Shown here one piece after another: positions 46,960 through 57,837 of a DNA stretch of 64,000 bases. The notes under the pieces are model-generated. The model was given only the letters and a program-made list of their open reading frames with translations, searched no databases and had not been told where the DNA came from. Made by a program: the position numbers and the translations under genes. The stretch comes from Orbilia blumenaviensis. Its lineage: Eukaryota > Ascomycota > Orbiliomycetes > Orbiliales > Orbiliaceae. How positions within the stretch are numbered: the stretch's first letter is position 1; each line of letters opens with the position of its first letter. The DNA lies in assembly GCA_036872755.1 (NCBI GenBank), contig JAVHNS010000007.1:1798001-1862000 (forward strand). Reading direction: 5' to 3'.

Positions 46960-47490
46960 AAGGATGAAAAGGTTGGTATCATCTGTTCATGCGCGGCGAA
47001 GTGAGTGGTTTTTTTTCTTCTTAAGTAATGATTTAAGCCTATCTTCGAGATAATTGGGTTTTTTCGTGTGTGTGACGTTCGGAATGCAAGTGAACTATTG
47101 CAATTGGAACATCCACATCGATAGGCCGCAACGCAAATTTAGTACCAGCGCCGCAAGGCCGGCGACGGAGATGGTGGTTCTAGAACGCTTTTGGTGGGTC
47201 GGGAGCTGGGCAGGCTAGGATCCTGGAATTCAATCAAGTGCATTGCATGGGTGGTACTTCTTGGTTAAATACTTAAATGCTTTCTATGGATAGGCGAAAG
47301 AAAAAAGAAAGAAAGAAAGAAAGATAAATGGGTTAAAGGAATATCGCTAAGATGCATCAGGGAAGGCTTGCTCTATCGTTAACACACCACAAAAGTTCTC
47401 GACAAGAAAGGGAATAAAGTGTGTACAAGAAATATAAAAATACAAATATATAAATACAAAAATATAAAAAATGATTTCTGAGAAATGTAT
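46960..47490. other. Intergenic region with AAAG microsatellite
   Basis: Upstream of folylpolyglutamate synthase and downstream of the eight-exon gene. An AAAG tetranucleotide run lies at about 47300-47323, followed by A+T-rich sequence with repeated ATAAAAATA-like words (47436-47470). No gene is seen. Confidence 0.55.
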
Positions 47491-50454
47491 TTACTTCAGC
47501 TTCTTCCAAACTCTTGACATCTTACCGCCCTGTTCTCTCTCACTACCTCCGGTCGCCCTTGTAGTTGTAGGCGCGATCGGAATATTAATAGAAACATTAC
47601 CCCCTAGTGGATTATATCCACTTTTAACCTCGTCCTCTTCTTCTGGGATATCATCATCTTTTGGAAACCTCCTTATCATAAGACTATCCCTGTTGTCGTG
47701 CTCTTTCCTTGGCTCAGCTTCGTACGGTGGTGCATCCGGGAAGCTCGCAGGTAGCTCAACAGGCTCAATTTGTACCGAATCTGATATCTTGGTTGCGAAT
47801 GAGTTTGTACGCATATGTTCACGAATAGGCGTTCCTGGTGGCTGCTGCGATTGTGCGGCTTGAGCTTGAGCAGAAGTAATGATCATGGAGGTTTGCAATG
47901 GCGGTGGGAATTTTGCGGATGGGAGACCGGGTGTCATTGGGGTTATCGTAGCAGGGAAGTACCCGGTGTTGCTCATCGGTTGGATCTGGGGTACTGTGGC
48001 GCTTGCTATAGCGGCCGGGGACTGATATGGCATCGCGGCGTTTGCACCGGGTGGAGAAGGGAAAGCGGATATTGGGAATGTACCAATGTTACCAGGAGCG
48101 AAGGTGCCGGTCATTGGGCTGGGTTGAGCATTATAACGTGGGCTATTGATTGAGCCTGGGATGTAAGTGGCAGGCTGTCCTGGGAACATGGGCAGCGGGG
48201 GAGGACGGTTCAACCGGACAGATTGGCTATGGGCGAGACTATATCCTCCAAAAGTTGTTTGGTGAGCCTGTGGCGATTGTGGAGAAGCAGGATATTGCTG
48301 TGGTGGCGAGGTTGGCGGAGGCGGGAGGCCACCTGAAGCAGACATTGCCCTGTGATGTCGGAATTCTGGGGGTGGAGGGGGAGGGACGTTATTGCTCCCG
48401 GGGTTCTCGTGGGCTATTGACTTAGCCAGAGTTTTTGCAACTTCCGGGTACATCATTGCTGTTGCATCTCGGTGCCTTAGTACTGCGTCTCGGAAAGTTA
48501 CAACGTCTACTTAGATGTTAGCCAGGTTTTTTAGTATTGGTATTGAGATTGGCATACTCTCGGGGCTTGCGAATCGCAACTTCAGAACTGCCGGCGACCC
48601 TTCTGTTCTCCAGGGTTCTTTTGCATCTAGTGTAGGAGACTGCTCCAGCTTTCGAATCTTAATTCCTGAAACCTTCAAGGTACTGGCTTCCGCTTCTGCC
48701 TCAACTTGTGTACTTGGCGCAACTACAAAATAAAATGGATTAGCATTTCTATGAGTTTATACAGGGTTTGCATGGATTCCTTACCGAAGGCTGAGACCAA
48801 ATGGAACTGCCGGTGGAAAACAATATTGATAAATCCTAGCTCATTCTCCCATAATTGTACTCTTCGATCGTCTGCACATGTAAAGTTGGCGGGATGTGGC
48901 CCCGCAGTCGATGTTTCTCCCTCTTTCAGCTCTCTTGTGCACCGAACCCAATCAACAATACTATTCAGCAACAGCTGCTCGCCTCTAAGGCACTCCAAAA
49001 ACTTCTGTGCATGCTCGTCTTGCTCAAATTGGAAAATAGGGCTATCGAGTGGGCTGGCTTCAATGATATCTTCGAGGTCCATACCAGGATTTGCTGTGAT
49101 GCTTTTCTCTACGAGCATGAAACGGACTTGGACCGTTGATTCGGGTAGCTGGTAAGGGAAACTGCGGTCCGTTACTAATGCGCGGTTAGCACCATCTACT
49201 ATTCCGAACCTTCGTAATCCACAACTTACAAGTATAACAAAGTTTGAGATAACCGCCTTCTATCGGCGCCGTTACTCGAATTTTTGTTGTTTTCTTGATT
49301 TGATTCTTGATAACCCTACATTCCATAATCCCCCCTGAAACTGGGAAGATTTCGCCGTTATGTGAATCGAGACAATCCACAGAAGTAATATTTCTGGCAT
49401 AAAAATTAGCCTTGAGCTGTGTTTTGGGTACGATTCCCGAAACAACCTACTTTTTAAACATCTCCTCGTCGTCTTCATCTTCTATATTTGACGTTCTTGT
49501 TTTTAATTGCATCTCTGGCTCTGGCGTCCTCGCTAGCTGTGAGCTTCTATTGCTTGGGGTCCTTGATGGCGGCTGTTCCCGTATTGGTGATATAGCCTTT
49601 GATTTCATCTCTGCGGCTTGGGCTTTCTGTACTTGTAAACGTTTCTGGTATTCCTCGACGATCCGGACAAAGTAATCGGCCACTAATACCAGCTTAGTAT
49701 CATATCTCTCTTAAGAAGGCTATCTGTAGCTTACCTGAATGCTTCCAGAAGTAAATATCCACACAAAAGGGTCTCCAATTGTGCATTCCATCATTTCGCT
49801 CGTCGGGCGCTTCGACCATCCAATCGCTCCCAAGGTTCACACCTTGATCCTCGCCATAATCTATTTCCGCCCGGACAAAACATTCCTGATTGTTGCCAAA
49901 CTCTAGGCGGAGTACAGAAATGTCTATAGCGACAGCCGGATTAGCCTTGAGCCCCAATTCGACTGGTGACTGGTAAATTACAAATATTCGGGGACTGCTA
50001 ACCTCCGGACAAAGCGCAGTTCTTCGGATTTGCAGCATCGTGGAACCGTATTCGTATCCTTCCTGTATCTTCTTTTAACCACAACCCCACTTTTGTACCC
50101 CTTTCGAACGTTGAATGTGACGGTCGCTCCTCCGGTACAGATATAAAATAGTGGACGTCGGCAATAGCGTCTAGCCTGCAGATCACAGATACAAAGGTCG
50201 CCTGTTAGCATGTGTGATTCCATTGTTTCGGCGAGGGACCCTCGTGCCAATATGTGCGTGGCCGGATTGCCGTACGCGCACGAGTTTCAGTTATAACCAC
50301 GTTTACACCACAGCCTTCCTGCAGCTACCACGTTTTTTTTGCACCCCTTCACAAAGTTGCAAGAATGGCGCAGAACTCACAATTGCCTCCCGTCTTTACC
50401 GCTATTCGCGCGCGTGAGGTTGCTCTGCAACCGAATGCTCGTCGTTCGCTTCAT
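47491..50454 (-). CDS. Conserved-looking protein of unknown function, eight exons (800 aa)
   Basis: Exons 50454-50381, 50175-50003, 49923-49735, 49682-49451, 49393-49230, 49174-48785, 48722-48558 and 48506-47491 sum to 2403 nt in one frame. Introns are 205, 79, 52, 57, 55, 62 and 51 nt, most with CTAAC/CTAAT branch sites. Every intron must be removed to avoid a stop, which strongly supports the model. The N-terminal 150 residues look beta-rich (GTKVGLWLKEDTGRIRIRF, then ECFVRAEIDYGEDQGVNLG and HNWRPFCVDIYFWKHS). The central part has a charged helix (YFVRIVEEYQKRLQVQKAQ) and a second beta-rich part around the sequence RSFPYQLPESTVQVRFMLVE. The last 320 residues are Pro/Gln/Ser-rich and disordered, closing on a basic SRVWKKLK. 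I do not recognise the family. Confidence 0.8.
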
Positions 50455-52937
50455 TGTCAATCGTTTTTTTTCCGTGGTCGCCTTCCTATCCAGGGAATAA
50501 AGCTGCAGTGTCGCTAGTTCCGCTGAAGTTATTCGTTTCGTTTAAAGCTCCTTGCCCAACCCCTCGTTCGTGAGATTTAGCGAGCGGTAGGTGACGCTCT
50601 CCGCTTAGGTGCTGCAGACTTGCTGGCTGTATATTTACCGAAAGGGAGCGGGAGCCTGCTGGAGTGTGATATCACATGAAATGCAGGTTTAAAGTACCTT
50701 GAGCTTTCAAGGGAGAAAGGGTGGTTAAGTATCGATTTTTATTTGAACGTTTGAGAAAAGAAACGGGGAGGAGTAAGCGCTCATCAAAATGGATTCGCTC
50801 TGGCTTATTTAGTGCCCGCCCTGATTGATATGCCACCATCAGGCCGCTAGAAAAGATCGCACTGTATTCGCTGCTGCCTCCAAAGGTTTTCCTTTGGCTC
50901 CTGACCTGATCTATCCGTCTGTGGCTCAAAAATCCCCGCATTTCAATAAAACGGCATGTGCACATCGAGAGCTCTGGCCAATCGGCGGACAGGATACAGC
51001 CGCCCGTACCCCTGCTTGGCTTCAACGGTGGGGCCCAATTAGACAGCACCGCACGCTTTTCCCAGGTTTTGAGATGCGGACTCGCAAGGAAAGGGAATCT
51101 GCGTCGCTGGGTCGTATTCGAACGACTGCTTAGGCGCCGTACAACCCGTCGACGGATGATTGGTGCCAAGACGACGAGGGGCCAATAGTGGAGATACTGC
51201 TGTGTTGCGGCGAGCCGATGGGGTCGGCTGGGTCGCTTTGCATGCATTGAGCGGACGGGTGGCAGGGGTCTTGACATGCATCCTTTGGGGCGACCCGGAT
51301 TGGACTTTTATATCTTATACTCGGTTTGCCTAATGCATCGATAAGGTATAGTCGTGGCGTAGAAACTCAGATCCCCATTGTTCGAAAATAGTCCAGTGCT
51401 GCGTCGTATCGGTATGGCTGCATCTCTGCATGATTGTGGCAGAGGTCGAGACCTTTTTTTTCGAACAACCCTCGGTGTAACCATCCGAAATGCCAGGGAT
51501 AAGCTGGGCATGACATACATGATAGCATAAACAATTGCACAAGGACAAGCACAATAGTATTGTGCCTCAATATCGCAGATATGATATGCATTGCGGGTTG
51601 CGGAACACACTAAACAATACTGATGACGAGAATAGCTTCGTAGGTTCCAGTTTGTCTGTGGCAAGGAGATTTGTGCCACCGCCAATTTTTGATGCTTATA
51701 GCATCATGCATCAGTGATATCCACGGGGACAACATGACAATAAACTAGAGCCTCGTCCCGTCCTGTCAGCAGTACTAGTTCCGTAATACGATTGAAAACT
51801 GCGACGGCATACTGAAATTCAAATTGATTCTAAAGTTGGATGAATCTATAGTAGCGTATAGCCTCTTTCGGTCTTTCACTCACATCTTGACGTTCAAATG
51901 ATGTATCAGTCTATCCATAGAAGTTGAAGGGTTAATTGGAGTACCTGCTATCTGCAATAACTGCTAACTTACGAAAATGGATATCCGGATCAGATGTTGA
52001 GGAGTCGAAGAGACGAAGGCCTGAAGCTCGAAAAGTTGTAACTAGCAAACCGCCTATGGCTACCTAGGTAGGTACCTGCCTAGGTAGTAAGCCTGCCCAT
52101 TTAGAGACCTTTCTTGTTTCCTAGTCACGGGACTGGAGACCCTCCCTCATCTTGCACGCGCCTCTACCAGTCTCCTAGCGAGTGTATATCTCAGCCTGCC
52201 GAGGACTCCTTATAGCCGAATTACCATTTGAGGCCGTTGATCTTCGCACGCTTGCTCAACTGGCATTAAAACAATTCCGTTAATACGTGAGGGTTTGTAG
52301 GTGATTTGTCTTTGTCTAGAAAGTTTCCCTCAAGAATGCCTGCGCTCACCTATACCATGGCCGCGCTCCCCTTGTTCTTTCCACTCTTCATTCTTCTTAT
52401 CAAAGAAATCTTATGCCAGGTAGCGCCCCCCACGTTTGAACATTATCTAAGCCATAGCTACTTGCAGCTTGGCTTCTCCGAGAGATATCGATCTCTTGTC
52501 AGCCTTGTCGTCTCTCCCTGCTCATTTCTTCTGGCCCCCCCTCGATCCTTCAGACAGGATTTCTCTCCTGAAAGTAGTCAGAGCTTTCTGTCTTTGTCTT
52601 TCGGTAAGTATCATCTACCTTATTCCACCTGTTCCTGTCAAGGAAAAGCCTTCGGTGGACCATCATGGGTGCATCTTGATTGGGTTCTTTCCTTTGGGGC
52701 GTCTTCATTATTCTCTATTGTTCTGGCCTAGTACTGACTTTTGGCTGAATTGTGTCACAGTTCTTGAATCTTTTGATTCAATCTTCCTATTTCCCGTTTG
52801 ATTGTTCCAATCATCTGGGAATCCTGGCCTCGCGCTGGTTCGAGTTCACGCTGTTGTCGTGGGTCGGACTTTGAGAACTTTCTGTTTATTTTTGGTCTCG
52901 TCTTTCTGGAGGGTTTCGATACACCCTTTATTTCGCA
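50455..52937. other. 2.5 kb between divergent genes, no gene called
   Basis: Several frames of 70-200 codons occur between 50672 and 51300 on both strands but overlap each other, are Arg/Ser/Pro-biased from G+C-rich sequence, and show no domain. A 141-codon frame at 52306-52731 has a hydrophobic start at the ATG at 52336, but it lies in pyrimidine-rich leader sequence before the 52938 gene and is more likely a leader ORF. An inverted repeat lies at 52060-52087. Confidence 0.45.
52060..52087. repeat. Inverted repeat with CTACCTAGG arms
   Basis: CTACCTAGG at 52060-52068 and its complement CCTAGGTAG at 52079-52087 flank a 10-nt centre built from the same AGGTA/TACCT words. Such CCTAGGTAGGTA-type elements are common in filamentous ascomycete intergenic DNA. 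Role unknown. Confidence 0.75.
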
Positions 52938-54645
52938 ATGGATTCTTTCGTAAGTACAACTCATCATCTTGTACATGTTTGCCTTTGTTGTCTTTCCCAT
53001 CCTTGCATCGAATCTTTAATATGTCAAGGTTGGTGATGCAGTTCTCTGGCTTCTGAGTGGCTGTGAATGTGTTGTTCTTGACCGGAGCTGGACAAATTAC
53101 CACACAGATATCCAACTTGGTCGACATGGTCGTCAAATGCTTTGTAGCAATTGGCTAACAGTGAGGCGCAAAATATAGGTTGCACCAGAGCAGGGCCCTG
53201 AGCATGAGTCCCAGTCCGAGTTGGTGAACTTGGACAGTGAGGGCACTAGTGCTCAGATCCAGAGCCTCGAACTGCATCCGGTACGTCCGGTGCGGTCTCC
53301 CTCTCCGGCCTTGCACATGCATGTGCAGGCAGGTACCGCTCCAGTGTTCGCGCGAGCGGGTGTCAGTCTGGGTACGGGTCTTCTGGATACCGACCCAGAA
53401 GCGGAGTCCGAGGGATGGGAGAATGAGGACCCCAGTCATCGGTTCAATCCGAATGGGCCGTTCAATTTCTTCCCGCAGATTCCAAAGGGCACAAGTAACC
53501 ACCCGGAATCTGTGAAGAGGCGAAAGATCGTCGGGAAAAAGTGTGGGTTGGCCGCCGCACTTTTCAGATTGAAGGAATCAGGTCGGTCTCGAAAGCGTCA
53601 TCGTAAAGACGCTATCAAACGGTCCAAGGAATATAAGGACGCCGCAAAGAACCCCGAGCTGCAGAGGAAAATGTTGGCAGAAGCTGACAAGACAAGCGCA
53701 CGAGAACTCGCAGCGAAAATCGCGGCATGTACCAAGGTCTGGAATTCTTTGTCGCCGGAAGTCCAAATGTCCTACATGACCTATGCCCCCCAGGTTCAAG
53801 CTGGAGGCATCCCGACCACGGTTCCGACAGTCACTGCTCCCGCCCGCCGCCCACTTGCCGTCAAAACTGGGGCCACTAATGCCCCACCGCTCACACAGGT
53901 CAGTGCCAATCCTGTTGAGCATGAAGGCCCAATCAGAGTCCCTGTTCGTTTGAGAACAACCTCTCGAGGGCCTGAGTTATGCCTCCCTGCCGACCTAAGA
54001 GATGTCGACCCCGAGCTTGTAGCTTCTGCTATAGCCAAAGCCATGCCGTTCGCTCAGAGTTCGGTTAGCAAGAAAAGGTCTGCTTCAGATGCCGGCTTGC
54101 CAGAGAAGACTAGGTTGAACAGTCGGTCAGAGACCTCCTCGCCGAAGAAGAGTCGTCTTAGTGTTGACTTGCCGATCGAGTTCGCGGCTGTAGCGCGTGA
54201 CAGCCAGTCTCAGGCCGTTGAAAGCAGTTATGCACCTCGGTCTCTGGATGTTGCGATTTCTCAGCAACCGAGCGCAGCCATCGACATCGCTGCAACTTCA
54301 CCTTCGCGGGCAACCGCCCAAGCTGATGGGATTCTAGGTGAAGCCCCCCTTTCTCGTAAGAGGAATCGCGAGGCCGAGCTTGCCGAGTCTCAGATACAGG
54401 GCCAGTCTTGTAAACCTCAGCAGGCTCCTACGTTTCAGGAGAAGCGAACAGCCAGTGCCATTCGACACCTTCTGCTGTTGAAGGCTAGTCAGGCAGGGGC
54501 AACGGGAATGGTCATTCTCCCAGGCCCTCTGGAGCAACTGAGCGAGCAGGATCCCGACGCGGAGGGTAGACAGGACGCAGCCAAGTTCGTGCACAACCCT
54601 TATTTTCAAGAGTGGTTGAAGTCCTTGCAGAGGCAAAATCAGTGA
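52938..54645 (+). CDS. Basic, probably nuclear protein of unknown function, two exons (492 aa)
   Basis: Exons 52938-52949 and 53179-54645, 1479 nt, with a 229-nt intron (GTAAGT, GGCTAAC branch, ATATAG). Exon 1 codes only MDSF, joining to VAPEQGPEHESQSEL. Residues about 100-150 hold a dense basic cluster (SVKRRKIVGKKC, then SGRSRKRHRKDAIKRSK), followed by a helical stretch with KVWNSLSPEVQMSYMTYAPQ. That last piece superficially resembles the end of an HMG-type helix but lacks the rest of the fold. The remaining 280 residues are Ala/Ser/Pro-rich with several KKR/RKR clusters (KKRSASDAG, SRKRNREAEL), and a short C-terminal segment (NPYFQEWLKSLQRQNQ) looks ordered. Not recognised; the nuclear location is inferred from charge. 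A leader ORF and a 3' direct repeat flank it. Confidence 0.65.
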
Positions 54646-54810
54646 TGTTTTTACACACCGATTTCTCCCTTTTTTTGCTCAAGTTTTTTAGGATAAAGAA
54701 AAAAATGAGTGACGGCAAACTGGCAGTAAACAAAACGCCCTGATGTTTTTACGCACCGTGTTTTGTTATCATCCTTTAGCGCGAATCGTTTTCTAGGATA
54801 AAGTGAAAAT
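54643..54810. repeat. Imperfect direct repeat, 98-bp period, at the 3' end of the 52938 gene
   Basis: TGATGTTTTTACACACCG at 54643 recurs as TGATGTTTTTACGCACCG at 54741. Later in each unit TAGGATAAAG also recurs (about 54689 and 54795). The first copy begins with the gene's own stop codon. Confidence 0.8.
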
Positions 54811-56313
54811 ATATTCAATGGTAGGGAGATGGGTGGGATGGCGTTTTTGTTGTTTTTTGATGTTTCTTGTTGCAAAAAGTACTTCGTTTTAGTGACATGG
54901 GGAGGGGAGATACTGTGTCAGGAACATTGGGACAAGAATGGGAGCAGGTATCCATTCATGCTTAGCAGGGTGGCCTTGCATGGTTGTCCCATTTCTTAGC
55001 TTTTCTGTTAATTTGCTATGAGAAGAGTGAGGATATTGCTTTCTTCGTCCTTCTCACAAAGGATGATTCTCTTTCTTTATAGTATATATATGTTGATGGG
55101 CCGGGAATGGATTTTTTTGTTTGTTGCTCAAGAAAGAAGAATATTTTTTTCCGTCTTGTAAATTCTGTGTATTAGGCCATGATCTAGTGCCCAGGGGTAG
55201 AACTTGTGAGGGAAGCTAGAGACCCAAGAGTATTCCTAAGGTCGGGTGGGTGAGCGCAGAGATAGTTCTATTTCTTAGTTTGCGCTATAGTAGCGCAGGC
55301 TTCTTCTAGGAGTACTAAATATCTCTGCTGTCATTGTAGAGTTGGTGCTGGGGAGTGACATACTTTCACTTACCCCGATACGCGAGTGTTAGCACGTTTG
55401 TACGCGTGCCGGTATATTTGTATATGCAAAGCTGTGGGGTTTCCTCTATGGGTAGTATATATATGTTCATGGCTCATAGCTAGTCTCGGTGTATCCCGCT
55501 TAAAAAAAGATCCTGTAGGCAGCTATAAATAGGTAGTTATCTGTTGTAAATTATGTGCGGAAATATTCGAAACGAATCCGATATCACCTATTAGCTATTA
55601 GCTATTGTTAGCGTCTGTGGTAGTCTCGGCAGCTCCTTGAAACCAACACTTTATACCCGCAAAATCCAACAATGTGTTATTCTATGCCAAGCATCTGAAA
55701 ACAAGTCGGGTCCAATCTCTTGATCAAGCCACAATGGGCTAGCCCCAAGCGTCGAGTGTCTTGTTATAGCTTATCTTGTGCAAGCTTGTCCAGAAAATGG
55801 CGAAACTTCTACATTACGTAACTTCCATACTTTGATCAATCAATATATGGGATTAAACTCTAATGCAAACCCAAGAACAAATGTCCGGTCTAGACCAAAC
55901 CAAGCACGCTACGCATATGGCATCCTCATACTATTGGCACGGTTATTATTTCCTGGGGGTAAGCACGCTGAGATAGAGTTTGACGCTTTGAGTCGTAGAG
56001 GCTAGTTTGCGAGACTAGTCTTAGGCCCTAGAGCCCAAAACTAAACTCTCTTGTTTGTGTAGTATAGACCCTCCTTTTCAGTCGGGCAATCCATTGATAT
56101 CTAATTGACAGCATAACTTGTGATCAATTCGTTGGTCGATTTATTTCCTACTCTCCTACTTAATCTAGATATTCCGAAACAGCCCCAATTCCCTCCGGAG
56201 GAAATAAGCTATCATATACTTTGTGGCAGTAAACAATAACCAGGGGTAATCCCAACGCGCCCCACATTCCCTTCCGCAAAATGCCAAATCTATAGCATGC
56301 GTACGTGCGGGTA
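54811..56313. other. Intergenic region, about 1.5 kb, no gene seen
   Basis: A+T-rich with short TATATATAT-like tracts (55085, 55456), scattered short frames and no domain-like sequence. It lies beyond the 3' ends of two convergent genes, so it is likely two 3' UTRs plus spacer. Confidence 0.45.
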
Positions 56314-56450
56314 CTAGCGGCGTCGTCGATAGTAACCCGCGTTCTCTAACATTCCCTGCGAATAATCGTCAAGTTCTTCCTCTGCATCTTCTGGCTCTTC
56401 CGTCGGCTCTTCAGCCTCTTTTTCCTCCTCTTTTTCTTCCTCCTCCTCTT

Positions 56451-56485
<35 letters not shown>

Positions 56486-57837
56486 TCCTCTTCTTCATCA
56501 TCATCATAATCATCGTCGTTATCATACTCATCATCGATTTCATTATCTGGGGGTTGAGTAACGTTGAAGGCAGGTTCTGTGGGGACCACAGCTGGCGGCT
56601 CAGGTGGATTGCCATCCACTTGCTGAACTGGGATACATCCACCAAAGGGGCCATTTGGAGCAGCATTGTGGCACCTGACCATACAAATCCTCTCCATAGA
56701 ACCATAGCTCCCGGAGCAGTCCAGATTTGATGGCAATTGGGCCATTAGCTTGTGCTTTCTGAGCTTGAAGGGGTTGATGCCGCCAGTTCCTGGGCAGTTC
56801 GATAGCATCTTTAGTTCAGTCGATTCCCACCCTTGTGCTTTGCCAGCAAAGTCGATGATGCACTTATACGGACCCCCTCCGTCGGCATTTACTTGATGTA
56901 ACTTACCGAGATAAATTAGCATGGATGGGGCCTTATTTAGTGTAATAATGTCTTAACTTACTGTCATGTAAAGTGTGCCTCCTGCGTATACCTGTGGAAC
57001 GCTTTCCTTCTCAACCATTGATGTGGTCCAAGATTCCACATTCAAGGATCCAGTATCGTGTCCCCAGTTGTTCTTCCCATCAATGGTGTACAGGTCTGAT
57101 TTTGTAACCTTGACGGTTCGCCCGCAACCGTGTGGAAGTGGGGTACGGCAGGCAGCACAGTTCTTGTCGTAGCTAGTCTTTTTCTTGGGGCAGCTTTTAC
57201 ACTGTGAAAGATACTTGCCAGGGCATACATTTTTCCGGCATTCCGCGAATGCATTCTTCGATGCCTTATTCTTTTTAACTCCCTTTTTACCCGCAGCTTT
57301 AGCAGCCTTCTTAGCAGCTTTTGCAGCTTTTTTCTCCGCCTTTGCCTTTTTCTTCGCTTCCTTCTTCTCTTGCTTGGCTTCCTTTTTCGCTTCTTTCTTC
57401 TCTTGTTTCGCTTCCTTTTTAGCCGCTTTTTTCTCTTGTTTCGCTTCCTTTTTCGCCGCCTTCTGTTCCTGCTTCGCAGCTTTCTTTGCCGCCTTCTGCT
57501 TGCCGGTCCTTTTAACCAGATACTTTCCGGGCACACGCCTCGTTAAACGAGCCTTTCTAGCCTTCTTGCAGACATTTGTGCACAAACACATTTTACATTT
57601 CTGGTTATAGCCTTGTGTGGGGCATTTCTTGCAGTTTTTATTGGGCACGGTTGGGTTTGAGAAAACGGCTGTGTCGCGAAGAGCAGGTGTCTTGGTACTC
57701 TTGCGGTCAGTCCCAGGGATTATACCAAGCGCATACCCATGCCTCTTCCCGCCGTCGCCCCAGGCGTCAATTATGAGGGCATGGGCGGCGATAGACGGGA
57801 TCAAAAGAAGGACCCCGTAGATTACTTCTAACTTCAT
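56314..57837 (-). CDS. Egh16-like (DUF3129-type) secreted protein with lysine-rich repeat insert and acidic tail, two exons (487 aa)
   Basis: Exons 57837-56962 and 56901-56314, 1464 nt, 60-nt phase-0 intron. Signal peptide residues 1-19, then the family start AHALIIDAWGDGGKRHGYALGI and DTAVFSNP. The core resumes at about 237 with HGCGRTVK, then [26 protein letters not shown] and, near 370, YGSMERICMVRCHN and GPFGGCIPVQQ. These are hallmarks of the Egh16/GEgh16 group, secreted fungal proteins expressed during infection structures in some plant pathogens. Between the two core parts lies an insert of about 170 residues: Cys-rich pairs (CKKC, CKMCLC), six 11-residue Lys-rich units (115-180) and a second Cys set (CKSC, CAAC). 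The last 90 residues carry a long Asp/Glu run. Insert and tail are unusual for the family as I know it. Confidence 0.88.
57298..57495 (-). repeat. Six 33-nt units coding an 11-residue Lys/Ala/Glu repeat
   Basis: Residues 115-180 of the Egh16-like protein divide exactly into six 11-residue units with consensus K(A/E)AKKEAKQEK; units 2 and 3 are identical in protein. The pattern is coding and in frame throughout, so array changes in whole units would preserve the frame. Confidence 0.88.

Noticed and set aside
48500..48560. In-frame TAA near 48515 in the same gene, suggesting a pseudogene
   Set aside because: The TAA lies inside a 51-nt intron (48557-48507) with GTATGC donor, CTAAC branch and TAG acceptor.
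49980..50250. Apparent N-terminus beginning near 50223 followed by a frameshift at about 49990 in the eight-exon gene
   Set aside because: The true frame in this stretch is another one. An upstream 74-nt exon (50454-50381) and a 79-nt intron (50002-49924) give one open frame without any lesion.
50672..51277. 201-codon minus-strand frame
   Set aside because: Composition follows local G+C content, it overlaps other frames on the opposite strand, and no domain or signal is visible.
52830..52860. tRNA-like B box (GGTTCGAGTTC)
   Set aside because: No matching A box, acceptor stem or cloverleaf can be drawn around it.
53700..53810. HMG-box or mating-type domain in the 52938 gene
   Set aside because: Only a WNSLSPE...SYMTYA-like end is present; the basic N-terminal strand and first two helices of an HMG box are missing, and no alpha-box sequence is seen.
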